The notes under the pieces are model-generated. The model worked only from the letters and a program-made list of their open reading frames with translations. It was not told the origin of the DNA and searched no databases. A DNA stretch of 64,000 bases from CAYOWQ01 sp964407695. Lineage in GTDB: Bacteria > Planctomycetota > Phycisphaerae > Phycisphaerales > SM1A02. This document shows, in pieces, positions 51,783 through 60,658 of the stretch (positions within the stretch are counted from its first letter, which is position 1; each line of letters begins with the position of its first letter). The DNA is taken from the NCBI GenBank assembly GCA_964407695.1, contig CAYOWQ010000009.1, positions 1 to 64,000 of the forward strand. Direction: 5' to 3'. Both the position numbers and the translations under genes were made by a program.

Positions 51783-54722
51783 ATGGCCCACACGTCCGAT
51801 AAGTGCATTCGAGTCCGCGGCGCCAGGGAGCACAACCTCAAGAATCTGAGCGTCTCGATCCCAAGGGACCAATTGGTCGTCCTGACCGGGGTGAGCGGCT
51901 CTGGGAAGAGCAGCCTGGCGTTCGACACAATCTTCGCCGAAGGCCAGCGAAAGTACATGGAATCGCTCTCGGCTTATGCGAGGCAATTCCTGAACCAGAT
52001 GCAGAAGCCCGACGTGGAGGATATCGAGGGGCTGCCGCCCACCATCGCCATTGAACAGCGGTCCGGAGGCCATACGCCGCGATCTACGGTCGCCACGACC
52101 ACCGAGATCTACGACTACCTTCGACTGCTCTTTGCCCGCTGCGGCACCCCCACCTGCTGGATGCGCGTGGGGGGAACGGATACCGAGCCGCGAGCGTGCG
52201 GACAGCCCATTGCCGCGACCCCCGCGACCCAGATCGTCGATGCCATCATGGATCTCGCCGGGGCGAACACGAAGTCTCCATCGCGAGTGATGATCTGCGC
52301 CCCTGTCGTTCGCGGGCGGAAGGGGTTTCATAAGGAGGTTGTTGAAGGGCTCCAGAAGCACGGCTTCATTCGGGCGCGGGTCAACGGCGAAATCATCGAC
52401 ATCCGCGAGGCGATGAAGGAAGGCGGCGAGAATCCGCTCAAGCTGAGTCGCTATAACGTGCACACGATCGAGGCGGTGGTGGACCGGCTCGTCCCAGAGC
52501 CCGCCGAACGGCAACGACTGGCGGAATCGGTGGAGGTGGCCCTTCGGCTTGCCGAGGGTTCGATCAACGTGCTGATCGAGCGAGACAGCGCGTGGGTCGA
52601 GCATCGCTTCAGCGACCGGTTCGCCTGCCCCGATCACCCCGAGTGTTCCATTGAAGAATTGGCGCCGAGGCTGTTCTCGTTCAACTCGCCACACGGGGCC
52701 TGCCCGACATGCCTCGGCCTCGGCCAGATCAACCAGTTCGACGAATCCCTGATCGTGCCGGATCCATCCATTCCCGTGCTGGAAGGGGCGATCGAACCCT
52801 GGCGCAAAAACGGCCGCCGGATGAACATGTACTACAGCCGCCTTCTTCGGCGTTTCTGCCAGCAGATGAATATTGGGGCGTCCACGTCGTTTGCCAAGCT
52901 ACCCAAGACCACGGCTCGGATTCTCATGCACGGAACGACCGAGGCAGATGAAGCGAAACTCGGCTTTAGTTTTGAGGGCGCGGTTCCCAATCTTCGACGT
53001 CGATACGAGAACTCAGAGAGCGATTTCGTTCGCGAGCGGCTTCACGCCTACATGAGCGCCACAGCATGTCCGTCCTGCCAGGGCAAGCGTCTGAAGACGG
53101 AAGCGCTGCACGTTCTGTTGCGCACATCCGAGAGCGCGACGTTCAATATCGCCGACGTCACCGCGATGACCATCGATCGAGCGATCGGATTCTTCGAGGC
53201 CCTGCATCTTTCCACTGAGCATCGCCGCATCGCCGAGCCCATCCTTCGTGAGATCAACGCTCGGCTCGGGTTCCTTGCTTCCGTCGGATTGAACTACCTC
53301 ACGCTGGATCGCGCCAGCGCCACGCTCTCCGGTGGCGAAGCCCAGCGAATCCGTCTGGCGACCCAGGTTGGCTCCGGGCTCGTCGGAGTCTGCTACGTGC
53401 TCGACGAACCCACCATCGGCCTGCACCAGCGAGACAACGATCGCCTCATCGCCACACTTCGTCGGCTCACCGATATCGGAAACACCGTATTGGTGGTCGA
53501 GCACGACGAGGACATGATCCGCTCCGCCGATCATGTGGTCGACATCGGTCCGGGCCCGGGCCGTCATGGCGGCACGGTGGTGGGCCAGGGATCGGTCGAA
53601 GCATTGATGGCGATCACCGAATCCCTGACGGGCGCCTACCTTTCAGGCAGCAAGCGAATCGCCACTCCGTCCGCCGATGAGCGTCGCGCGGTCTCCGAAT
53701 CTTCAGCCGTCGTTGTCAAGGGCGCTCGCGCCAACAACCTCAAATCGATCGACGTGGCGTTTCCGCTGGGCGGGTTCATCTGTGTGACCGGCGTTTCCGG
53801 ATCGGGCAAGTCGACTCTGGTCAACGAGATTCTGCTCAAGTCCGCGCTGAAGGCGGTTCAAGGATCGCGCGCCATCCCCGGGGCCCATACCCGCGTGAAC
53901 GGACTGAACCGGATTGATCGGGTGGTGGAGGTCGATCAGTCGCCGATCGGCCGCACACCGCGATCCAACCCCGCCACCTACACCGGCATGTTCGACGACA
54001 TCCGGAGACTCTTCACCCTGACCAAGGAGGCAAAAATTCGCGGCTATGAACCGGGGCGATTCTCCTTCAATGTAAAAGGCGGTCGCTGCGAGTCCTGCCA
54101 GGGACAGGGCGTGAAGAAGATCGAGATGCACTTCCTCCCGGATGTTTTTGTCACGTGCGAAGTCTGCAAGGGCGCCCGGTACAACCGGGAGACACTTGAG
54201 GTTCATTACAAGGGAAAGTCGATCGCCGACGTTCTTGACATGACGGTCGACGACGCGTGCGTCTTCTTCGATTCGCACCCCAAGCTCCATCGAATGGCGA
54301 TGTGTCTGCGCGACGTCGGCCTCGGGTACATGCAACTGGGCCAAGCCTCCACCACGCTCTCGGGCGGTGAGGCTCAGCGTGTCAAACTTGCCGGTGAACT
54401 CGGCAGCGCGCCCGTTGGCCACACCCTCTACGTTCTCGACGAGCCCACCACCGGCCTGCACTTCGCCGATGTTGATCGCCTGCTCCACGTGCTTCAACGC
54501 CTCGCCTCCAACGGTAACACACTCGTTGTGATCGAGCACAACCTTGACGTCATCAAGTGCGCGGACTGGATCATTGACCTCGGACCCGAGGGTGGCGATC
54601 GCGGCGGTACGGTCGTGGCCACCGGCACACCCGAGCAGATTGCTCGCGAAAAGCGGAGTCACACTGGGCAATACCTCAAGCCTCTGCTCGGTCGGCAGCG
54701 GGCCGTGGCTGCGGCGTCTTAA
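51783..54722 (+). CDS. uvrA: excinuclease ABC subunit A (UvrA)
   Basis: ATP-binding damage sensor of nucleotide excision repair. The protein is ~979 aa from ATG 51783. First ABC module: VRGAREHNLKNLSVSIPRDQLVVLTGVSGSGKSS. A zinc module with HPECS and CPTCLGLG follows, then a signature ATLSGGEAQRIRLATQVGSGL. The second module has GVSGSGKSTLVNE, zinc site CESCQGQG, and TTLSGGEAQRVKLAGELG. I chose 51783 (MAHTSDKCIRVRGAREHN) because known UvrA proteins start a few residues before the conserved block; ATG 51729 would add 18 residues. Confidence 0.97.
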   Translation: MAHTSDKCIRVRGAREHNLKNLSVSIPRDQLVVLTGVSGSGKSSLAFDTIFAEGQRKYMESLSAYARQFLNQMQKPDVEDIEGLPPTIAIEQRSGGHTPRSTVATTTEIYDYLRLLFARCGTPTCWMRVGGTDTEPRACGQPIAATPATQIVDAIMDLAGANTKSPSRVMICAPVVRGRKGFHKEVVEGLQKHGFIRARVNGEIIDIREAMKEGGENPLKLSRYNVHTIEAVVDRLVPEPAERQRLAESVEVALRLAEGSINVLIERDSAWVEHRFSDRFACPDHPECSIEELAPRLFSFNSPHGACPTCLGLGQINQFDESLIVPDPSIPVLEGAIEPWRKNGRRMNMYYSRLLRRFCQQMNIGASTSFAKLPKTTARILMHGTTEADEAKLGFSFEGAVPNLRRRYENSESDFVRERLHAYMSATACPSCQGKRLKTEALHVLLRTSESATFNIADVTAMTIDRAIGFFEALHLSTEHRRIAEPILREINARLGFLASVGLNYLTLDRASATLSGGEAQRIRLATQVGSGLVGVCYVLDEPTIGLHQRDNDRLIATLRRLTDIGNTVLVVEHDEDMIRSADHVVDIGPGPGRHGGTVVGQGSVEALMAITESLTGAYLSGSKRIATPSADERRAVSESSAVVVKGARANNLKSIDVAFPLGGFICVTGVSGSGKSTLVNEILLKSALKAVQGSRAIPGAHTRVNGLNRIDRVVEVDQSPIGRTPRSNPATYTGMFDDIRRLFTLTKEAKIRGYEPGRFSFNVKGGRCESCQGQGVKKIEMHFLPDVFVTCEVCKGARYNRETLEVHYKGKSIADVLDMTVDDACVFFDSHPKLHRMAMCLRDVGLGYMQLGQASTTLSGGEAQRVKLAGELGSAPVGHTLYVLDEPTTGLHFADVDRLLHVLQRLASNGNTLVVIEHNLDVIKCADWIIDLGPEGGDRGGTVVATGTPEQIAREKRSHTGQYLKPLLGRQRAVAAAS

Positions 54723-54725
54723 CGA

Positions 54726-55844
54726 TCACTCCCCGCGCAGGAGAATCCGGATCGTGATCGTAAACGTGTCCTTGTCGCGGAGCTTTGCCAACGGTTTGCC
54801 GGTCGCGCGCCAGCCGTACAGCGCATTGATGACCGGCTCATCCACCCTGCTATCGCCGCTTGACGTCAGAAGGGTGACTCGAACAGCCACACCACGGCTG
54901 TCGAAGGCAATGGCAGCCACCGGATTCCCCGGAGATGCGGTCACTCGTGTGAGCTCATCGAAGCGTGGCCGCCGTGTTCTCAGGTCGAGCCCTTGCGCGG
55001 CCAGCGGTTGACCGAGTTTCCAATTCTCCGGAGGAACATCGATGACGCTCGATGGATCGGCCTCCTTGTCAGAATTCGCGCCCGGTTCCGGCGGCGCGGG
55101 CGACGGGGGCACCGGCTTGCTGGGTACTGTCTCCTGTGCCGGAGATGCCGCGGTGATCGGGCGGGGAACCGGCGCGGTTGGAGAGCTGGTCGGCGTGGTG
55201 GATTCTGAGGGATTGGGGACCGGGTCCGGCGAGCGCTCGGAGGCGGCGGCCGAATCGAAGAGCTTCTCGATGAGCGTCTTCAGGGCGGTCAGTGTCGGTC
55301 TGGGACGTGGCTCCTCAATCGCTGGTATCAGGTCTCCGGAATCCTCAGCGGGAACGGCAGGCATTTCCGGCGCCTTGAAGCTTTCGTCGATCTCCGGCAT
55401 GACCGCAATGGGCAACTCCTCCGGCTGTGGTTCGGTTGCGTCACGCAGCGATGGCGGTTCGGGCACAGCGTCGGTCGATGGCGCATCCTTCGCTGCGGCC
55501 GATTCCGGCTGCGGCGGCTCCGTTGCCGCCTGCAGTTCGCCCGGCGCGTTGTTGCCGACCGCCTCCTTCAAGTGGAATGCTGCCTGTTCAACTTCGCTCA
55601 GTCTGGCAAGGTGCTCCTGATAGGTGTCGTAGCCAATCCACGCCACGGCTGCGTCCGTTGGTTTCTCGACACCGAGCACATCAAGTTCCGGGAGCGGCGA
55701 ATTCGGCGTCTCCTGAGGTTCAGGCACGTCGGGAAGAGTTCGAGCACCAGCCAGCGTTCGTATCGCCAGCGGGGTCAACACGGCGACATGGAGCAGAGCC
55801 GAGGCCGCCACACACAACGCCATTCTGATGCGCTGCCGGATCAT
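54726..55844 (-). CDS. TonB-like energy transducer
   Basis: A 372-aa protein with one N-terminal helix (MALCVAASALLHVAVLTPLAI). A long Pro/Glu/Ser/Ala-rich spacer able to cross the periplasm covers about residues 100-280. The C-terminal domain VAAIAFDSRGVAVRVTLLTSSGDSRVDEPVINALYGW resembles the TonB C-terminal domain. It would couple proton-motive force to outer-membrane transporters. It overlaps exbD by 4 bp. Opposite strand and convergent to uvrA (3 bp between stops). No ExbB and no TonB-dependent receptor is nearby. Confidence 0.75.
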   Translation of the reverse strand: MIRQRIRMALCVAASALLHVAVLTPLAIRTLAGARTLPDVPEPQETPNSPLPELDVLGVEKPTDAAVAWIGYDTYQEHLARLSEVEQAAFHLKEAVGNNAPGELQAATEPPQPESAAAKDAPSTDAVPEPPSLRDATEPQPEELPIAVMPEIDESFKAPEMPAVPAEDSGDLIPAIEEPRPRPTLTALKTLIEKLFDSAAASERSPDPVPNPSESTTPTSSPTAPVPRPITAASPAQETVPSKPVPPSPAPPEPGANSDKEADPSSVIDVPPENWKLGQPLAAQGLDLRTRRPRFDELTRVTASPGNPVAAIAFDSRGVAVRVTLLTSSGDSRVDEPVINALYGWRATGKPLAKLRDKDTFTITIRILLRGE

Positions 55845-56290
55845 GGTGTCCTTGGAGCGTTCCCCGTGGATTGGCCTGTATTCGGCTTCCCGACAAGGGC
55901 CACGGAGAGGCCGGCATCCTTCAGTCGATCGAAGACTTCCTGCAGCAGTGGCGCCCGGTCCACCGCTCCCTGGCCATCGGCGATCGCCAGGTAGATCACG
56001 GTTGTCGGTTCCATCTCAAGGGCCGACTTCAACTTTGGCACCATGTCATCGAGTGCAACCTGCTCGCGGTCAATGGCGATGGTTCCATCGAGGGCGATGC
56101 TGATTGATGTGGCCGGCCTGGGAGTCGCCGGATCGGCGGCACGCAGGGGTCGCAGATCCATCGGTAGGAGTTCCACGCGCACCGTCACGGTCATGGCGAC
56201 CAGAAAGAACGCCAGGAGGAACATGAGCACGTCAATCAGCGGAATCAACTCGATCCGGGGTTCCGCCACATTCGAGCGTCGAACAACCAT
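55841..56290 (-). CDS. exbD: ExbD/TolR-family biopolymer transport protein
   Basis: A 149-aa protein with a single helix IELIPLIDVLMFLLAFFLVAM. Its Asp at PLIDVL is the conserved proton-pathway residue of ExbD/TolR/MotB-like proteins. The periplasmic part has the family form SISIALDGTIAIDREQVALDDMVPKL and VDRAPLLQEVFDRLKDAGLSVALV. ExbD normally works in a complex with ExbB, which is not adjacent. Start ATG 56290, with a -10-like box 6 bp upstream. Confidence 0.88.
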   Translation of the reverse strand: MVVRRSNVAEPRIELIPLIDVLMFLLAFFLVAMTVTVRVELLPMDLRPLRAADPATPRPATSISIALDGTIAIDREQVALDDMVPKLKSALEMEPTTVIYLAIADGQGAVDRAPLLQEVFDRLKDAGLSVALVGKPNTGQSTGNAPRTP

Positions 56291-56296
56291 GGTTGA

Positions 56297-56302
56297 ATCG
56301 TA
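56297..56302 (-). promoter_or_regulatory. -10-like box 6 bp before exbD
   Basis: On the minus strand TACGAT, six bases, then the exbD ATG. No SD and no clear -35. Candidate leaderless promoter. Confidence 0.38.
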
Positions 56303-56344
56303 TTCAGGATTGGGAAGAATCGGGCGAATTGGGCGAAAGGCGGA

Positions 56345-56350
56345 TACCCT
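56345..56350 (+). promoter_or_regulatory. -10-like box 7 bp before the FHA-sigma gene
   Basis: TACCCT, seven bases, then GTG 56358. No SD. Weakest of the seven boxes of this kind. Confidence 0.3.
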
Positions 56351-56357
56351 TTGAGTT

Positions 56358-57335
56358 GTGACGACCGCAGCACATGCAGGAAGCCTTCGACTTGTGCCGA
56401 TCCTCGGTCCGACGATGGATGCACTTGTGGTGACGGGGGCCGAAGGCGCTGTTCTTGGACGGGGTGAAGAGGTTGACCTTCCGCTGCTTCATGAATCGGT
56501 GTCTCGGTGCCACGCGCGAATCACGCTGACATCGGGCGCCTGGCATGTTTCTGACCTGGGGTCCACCCACGGCACGTATCTGAACGACCGCCGAGTCCAG
56601 GCCGGCCAACCCGAGCCGCTGTCCGATGGAGACAAGTTACGCGTCGGGCCGTGGACCTTCGAAGTGACCGGGGCAGCCGACACGACCGGCGCCCAGAGCG
56701 AGCTTGCGGTCTTCAAGCGGGCGGATTCATCCACTGCAGACCTCGATCGGTACGCGACTCGGGCCACGATCTTCTTTCGGCTCCGCGCTGACGATACGCA
56801 ATCCCGCGAGCTTGGCTGGAAGGAGTTTCACGATCGTTACGCTCCCGTGATCGTTGGTTTTGCCCGCAACGCCGGCCTCGCCTTTCAGGAGGCGCAGGAT
56901 GTCTTGCAGGATGTTCTGCTCGCCTTCTTTCAGGCTTCTCCGAAATTCGAATACGATCCCTCCAAGGGGCGCTTTCGCGGGTACCTGAAGCGATGCGTGC
57001 TCAACGCCATCTACGCTCGGCGGCATCGCGTCCGGGGCCAGGTTCAGGCCGACGATTTTGTGTTTGATGAGCGGGCGGGTCGCGATGACGATGAAGACCG
57101 GCTTTGGGAGGATGAGTGGGCGCGATCGATTCTCGAACGCGCTACCGATGAGGTCCGTGCACGAGTCGATGCGCGAACATTCGAAGCCTTTGATCTCTAT
57201 TCCCGCCGCGGTCTCGCGGCCGATGCCGTCGCCGAGCGCCTCGGCATCGGAGTCAACAGTGTCCACCAAGCCAAGAGCAGGGTGATGAAGGCGATTCACG
57301 AGTGCGTGGAGCGGATTCGGTCGGAAGAAGGTTGA
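56358..57335 (+). CDS. FHA domain fused to an ECF-type sigma-70 factor
   Basis: A 325-aa two-domain protein. Residues ~15-105 form an FHA domain with the phosphothreonine-binding set GR35, S49-R50-x-H52 and LGSTHGTYLN (67-76). Residues ~150-325 form an ECF sigma factor. Region 2 is WKEFHDRYAPVIVGFARNAG then EAQDVLQDVLLAFFQ and GRFRGYLKRCVLNAIYARRHR; region 4 is AADAVAERLGIGVNSVHQAKSRVMKAI. FHA domains bind phospho-Thr, so this sigma factor is probably recruited to, or controlled by, a Ser/Thr kinase pathway; none is in the window. Start GTG 56358; divergent from exbD. Confidence 0.9.
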   Translation: MTTAAHAGSLRLVPILGPTMDALVVTGAEGAVLGRGEEVDLPLLHESVSRCHARITLTSGAWHVSDLGSTHGTYLNDRRVQAGQPEPLSDGDKLRVGPWTFEVTGAADTTGAQSELAVFKRADSSTADLDRYATRATIFFRLRADDTQSRELGWKEFHDRYAPVIVGFARNAGLAFQEAQDVLQDVLLAFFQASPKFEYDPSKGRFRGYLKRCVLNAIYARRHRVRGQVQADDFVFDERAGRDDDEDRLWEDEWARSILERATDEVRARVDARTFEAFDLYSRRGLAADAVAERLGIGVNSVHQAKSRVMKAIHECVERIRSEEG

Positions 57336-57345
57336 ATCCTCCGAC

Positions 57346-59934
57346 TCAGCCCGCTCGGCCAATGGCCAGAAGCGCTCGGGTTGGTTGCCGAACGAGGTAG
57401 ATGATGCCAGGCAGCGCGGCGAGCAGGCACATCGCCAGCATGACGATGAGGCCGATGACTGCGGGCTCAATCGGTACGGCGAGCCGAAGCGGCAGGCCTG
57501 CAAGGTCGCGATAGAAACCCACCCCCATCCACGCAAGGTGCATTCCCAGTGTGAAACCAACAGCGCCTCCACCGAGACCGATCAGAATCGCCTCCGCCAT
57601 GACCAGCCGCGCCAGAAGACCCGGAGAGGCTCCGACCGCGCGCAGCACACCGTATTCAAAACGGCGTCCGTGGATTCCTGCGAGGATGATGTTGCCGACT
57701 CCGAAGCACGCTAGAATGAGCGCGGAAAACGCCACTCCGCTCCACACGCCGAGAAGCGCCCGTCCGACTTCGTTGACGAATCCGCGAATTGACCGGCCGG
57801 AGACAAAACGAGCTCCCGGCGCGGCCTTGCTCATGGCCTTGGCGACCGCATCGTCGTTCACCTCGGGATCCAGATTCACCTGAATGAAATTGACCGTGTC
57901 GTTGTCGAATGCCGCCGCGACCGAGCGCAGGTCGAGAAACACGCAGTTCGTGGCATTCTGCATGTACTGATCGCGAATGCCAAAGGTCTGGGCTGCGATG
58001 GCCAGTCCCGGACAATCAATCCCGCCGACAACGGTGAACGTGTGGTTGGTGCGACTGCCGCCGAGCGTCAGTGATTCACCCACGCGGATGGATCGGGCCT
58101 TGAGGAATTGCTCCGCGACCAGCACTCCCGAACCATCTGCCAGCGCCTTCATTCCGGTGTCAGGATCGCCAGCGGTCCATTCGATGCGATTGATTTCAAA
58201 GAACGTCTTCGGGTCGATCCCGACACAGATCACCCGGTCAGGCGTCATGCCGGCCACACCAAGCATCTGCTTTCCGATGACCTTGATGGAGAGGTATCCC
58301 ATCGGGCACGTCGCCGTGACGAACGGCAGGTCGGCGACCGCCTGGGCTTCGCTCCGAGACATGCCGTTGAACCGACCCACGAATCCGTCGGCGAACTTGA
58401 TCCGATTGAACCAATCGTCCAGCAGTGAAGTGGCATTCGACCACACGTTGACAAGAATGGCCATTCCCACCATCAGGGATCCCGCGGTGAAGCCATGACG
58501 AAACGGTGTCGCTCGCATGGTTTCGACAAGCAGGGCGACAGGCAGCCCCATGAGTCGTGCGACGATTCGACCCGAAACTCCGACCACGCCTCGAAGAATC
58601 GGCGCCGACAGCAGAAAGTATCCGACAAACAGCAGCGGCATCCCACCGAAGGCGTAGACCCAGAAGCGGGCATCGTCGTTGGGGATCAGGGCCAACCCGA
58701 TCTGAATGGCGAGGCAGCCCGCGCCGGCCAGGATGCACATGAACATGGATTGAGGTCGAGGCGCCCGTGCCTGGATCGTCATGGCCGCCAGAGGTGAGAT
58801 TCGGCTGGCCTGCCACGCCGGATACGCAGCGCCGATCAGGCCCGACACGATGGCCCCCCCAAGGGCAAGGCCCAGGCCGAGCGGCGAAACGACGAGGTGA
58901 ATCTCGGCCAATTCACGCACATTTTGCAACAGCACCCACGCAAGGCCGAGGCCGACCGGCAAGCCCAGCAGGCCGCCTGCGCTGCAAAGCAGGATTCCAA
59001 GCCACAGTTGTGAAAGAAACAGATCTCGACGGCGACCCCCGATGCAGCGAAGGATTGCCAGGAGGCGTTGCTGTTCCGTCACCGACGTTGTCATCCCGGT
59101 GGCCACGATGAAGCAGCAACTCAGGAAACCGAGAGTTGTCGCCACGATGAACGCCACCCGATTGGCGAATATCTGTCGATCAAGTCCCGCGCGCGCCATC
59201 TCGGCAGGCTCCACGGCCAGCGGTGGAGGGACCTCCTTTGCGTGGGCAGCGCTGAACGCCGCCGGGTCGATTCCCTTCTTCACGATGATTGAGACCGTCG
59301 ACACCATTCCTTCCTGCCCCGTGGCCTCGGCCAGCGTGCGCCGATCCATCTGCAGACCGGCCTGCTGCAGAAAGTTCATCACCGGGCGGCCATAGAAACC
59401 CACAACCTTGAGCTCGATTGGATCGCCGAAGCGTTCGATCTGCAGTTTGTCACCCACCGAGAGGCCGAGCTTCTTCCGGGTGATCGGATCAACCGCCACC
59501 TCGCCCGGTCCTCTCGGCCGACTTCCTTCGGTGATATCGATCTGATGGAATCGCTCGTCAACATCAGGATCAAGGCCGCGAGCTGCCACCGTGAGCCGAA
59601 CGGGTTCGTTCGTCTCCGGGTCGACCCACCCATCGGAGCGTGAGATCAGGAGCGTGGCAAAGAGTCGTCCGGCCGCAGTTTCGACTTCCGGCCACTGTCG
59701 GGCCCGGGCGACCCAGGCATCGTCGAATCGGCCGCTGAACTCGTGCACGATTCGTGCATTGACCGCCCCGAAGGCCTTGTTGAGCCGATCGTTGGCGTGA
59801 ACCTGAACCGATTCCATCGCGCTGGCAATCGCCATCACCAGGGATGACGCCATCAGCACCGCCAGCGCCAGCAGCAGGCTTCTAACCCGCCAGCCGGCCA
59901 GCGTATGCAGCGCGAGTCGCAAGGGCAGCAGCAT
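57346..59934 (-). CDS. FtsX-family ABC transporter permease (LolCE/MacB-like)
   Basis: An ~862-aa permease with an N-terminal helix (VRSLLLALAVLMASSLVMAIASAM) and a large periplasmic domain. Two FtsX blocks of helices follow, one around residues 270-400 with VTEQQRLLAILRCIGGRRRDLFLSQLWLGI, the other at the C-terminus with RRFEYGVLRAVGASPGLLARLVMAEAILIGLGGGAVG. Such permeases act mechanically on lipoproteins or export envelope substrates. I chose ATG 59934, which has AAGGA six bases upstream; ATG 59964 does not. It overlaps the ATPase gene by 53 bp. The ORF is well above the ~400-aa LolC size. Confidence 0.88.
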   Translation of the reverse strand: MLLPLRLALHTLAGWRVRSLLLALAVLMASSLVMAIASAMESVQVHANDRLNKAFGAVNARIVHEFSGRFDDAWVARARQWPEVETAAGRLFATLLISRSDGWVDPETNEPVRLTVAARGLDPDVDERFHQIDITEGSRPRGPGEVAVDPITRKKLGLSVGDKLQIERFGDPIELKVVGFYGRPVMNFLQQAGLQMDRRTLAEATGQEGMVSTVSIIVKKGIDPAAFSAAHAKEVPPPLAVEPAEMARAGLDRQIFANRVAFIVATTLGFLSCCFIVATGMTTSVTEQQRLLAILRCIGGRRRDLFLSQLWLGILLCSAGGLLGLPVGLGLAWVLLQNVRELAEIHLVVSPLGLGLALGGAIVSGLIGAAYPAWQASRISPLAAMTIQARAPRPQSMFMCILAGAGCLAIQIGLALIPNDDARFWVYAFGGMPLLFVGYFLLSAPILRGVVGVSGRIVARLMGLPVALLVETMRATPFRHGFTAGSLMVGMAILVNVWSNATSLLDDWFNRIKFADGFVGRFNGMSRSEAQAVADLPFVTATCPMGYLSIKVIGKQMLGVAGMTPDRVICVGIDPKTFFEINRIEWTAGDPDTGMKALADGSGVLVAEQFLKARSIRVGESLTLGGSRTNHTFTVVGGIDCPGLAIAAQTFGIRDQYMQNATNCVFLDLRSVAAAFDNDTVNFIQVNLDPEVNDDAVAKAMSKAAPGARFVSGRSIRGFVNEVGRALLGVWSGVAFSALILACFGVGNIILAGIHGRRFEYGVLRAVGASPGLLARLVMAEAILIGLGGGAVGFTLGMHLAWMGVGFYRDLAGLPLRLAVPIEPAVIGLIVMLAMCLLAALPGIIYLVRQPTRALLAIGRAG

Positions 59935-60658
59935 CGAGTCCTTCCGTGGCGAAATCGTCGGCAATCATTCCGTCGCGCATCACCAGCACGCGCCGGCAGT
60001 GCACCGCGGCCGCCGCCTCATGGGTGACCATCAGCACCGTCATGTTTCGCTCGCGGGCGATCTGATTCAAGAGCGCCCACAGACGATCGCTGCTGTTGGA
60101 ATCGAGATTCCCCGTCGGCTCGTCGGCAAAGAGAACCTTGGGCTCAAACAGCAGAGCTCGGGCGATTGCCACCCGTTGCTGCTCCCCTCCGGAAAGAGCG
60201 TCAGGCCGATGGCCGATTCGACCGCCGAGACCAAGTTGTTCGAGAAGGGCGATCGATGCCGCACGATTCTCGGGACCTGGGCGCCCGTCGAGCACGCCGG
60301 GCAGGGCCACATTGTCGAGAGCTGTGAGCGTCGGAATCAGGTTGAATTGTTGAAAGACGATTCCGATCTGCTTTCGCCGATAGAGCGTCAATGCGGCTTC
60401 GGTCATGGTGTGAACGCTCGCCCCGGCCACTTCGATCGTGCCTTCGTCGGCCCGATCCAGTCCTGCAAGCAGATGCAGCAGCGTGCTCTTGCCACTGCCC
60501 GACGCTCCCATGATGGCATAGAACCCGTCGTCATCGATCTGAAGATCAATACCGCGAAGCGCTTCGACCGGCTCGGTGGAGTTCCGATACCACTTGCGAA
60601 CCCCCCGGATTCGCACGCGCGATGTCGGCGACTCAGCCGATGGGGTGTTTGCGGTCAT
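59882..60658 (-). CDS. ABC transporter ATP-binding protein (LolD/MacB-like)
   Basis: A 258-aa ATPase. Walker A GASGSGKST near residue 52, LVAGLDRADEG-type core (LLAGLDRADEGTIEV), QIGIVFQQFNLIPTLTALDNVALP, signature LSGGEQQRVAIARAL, and Walker B VLFADEPTGNLD. It pairs with the downstream FtsX-type permease as a type VII (MacB/LolD-like) mechanotransmission transporter. The N-terminus overlaps gcvH by 26 bp, so the start may lie a little further in. Confidence 0.93.
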   Translation of the reverse strand: MTANTPSAESPTSRVRIRGVRKWYRNSTEPVEALRGIDLQIDDDGFYAIMGASGSGKSTLLHLLAGLDRADEGTIEVAGASVHTMTEAALTLYRRKQIGIVFQQFNLIPTLTALDNVALPGVLDGRPGPENRAASIALLEQLGLGGRIGHRPDALSGGEQQRVAIARALLFEPKVLFADEPTGNLDSNSSDRLWALLNQIARERNMTVLMVTHEAAAAVHCRRVLVMRDGMIADDFATEGLDAAALATRAAYAGRLAG

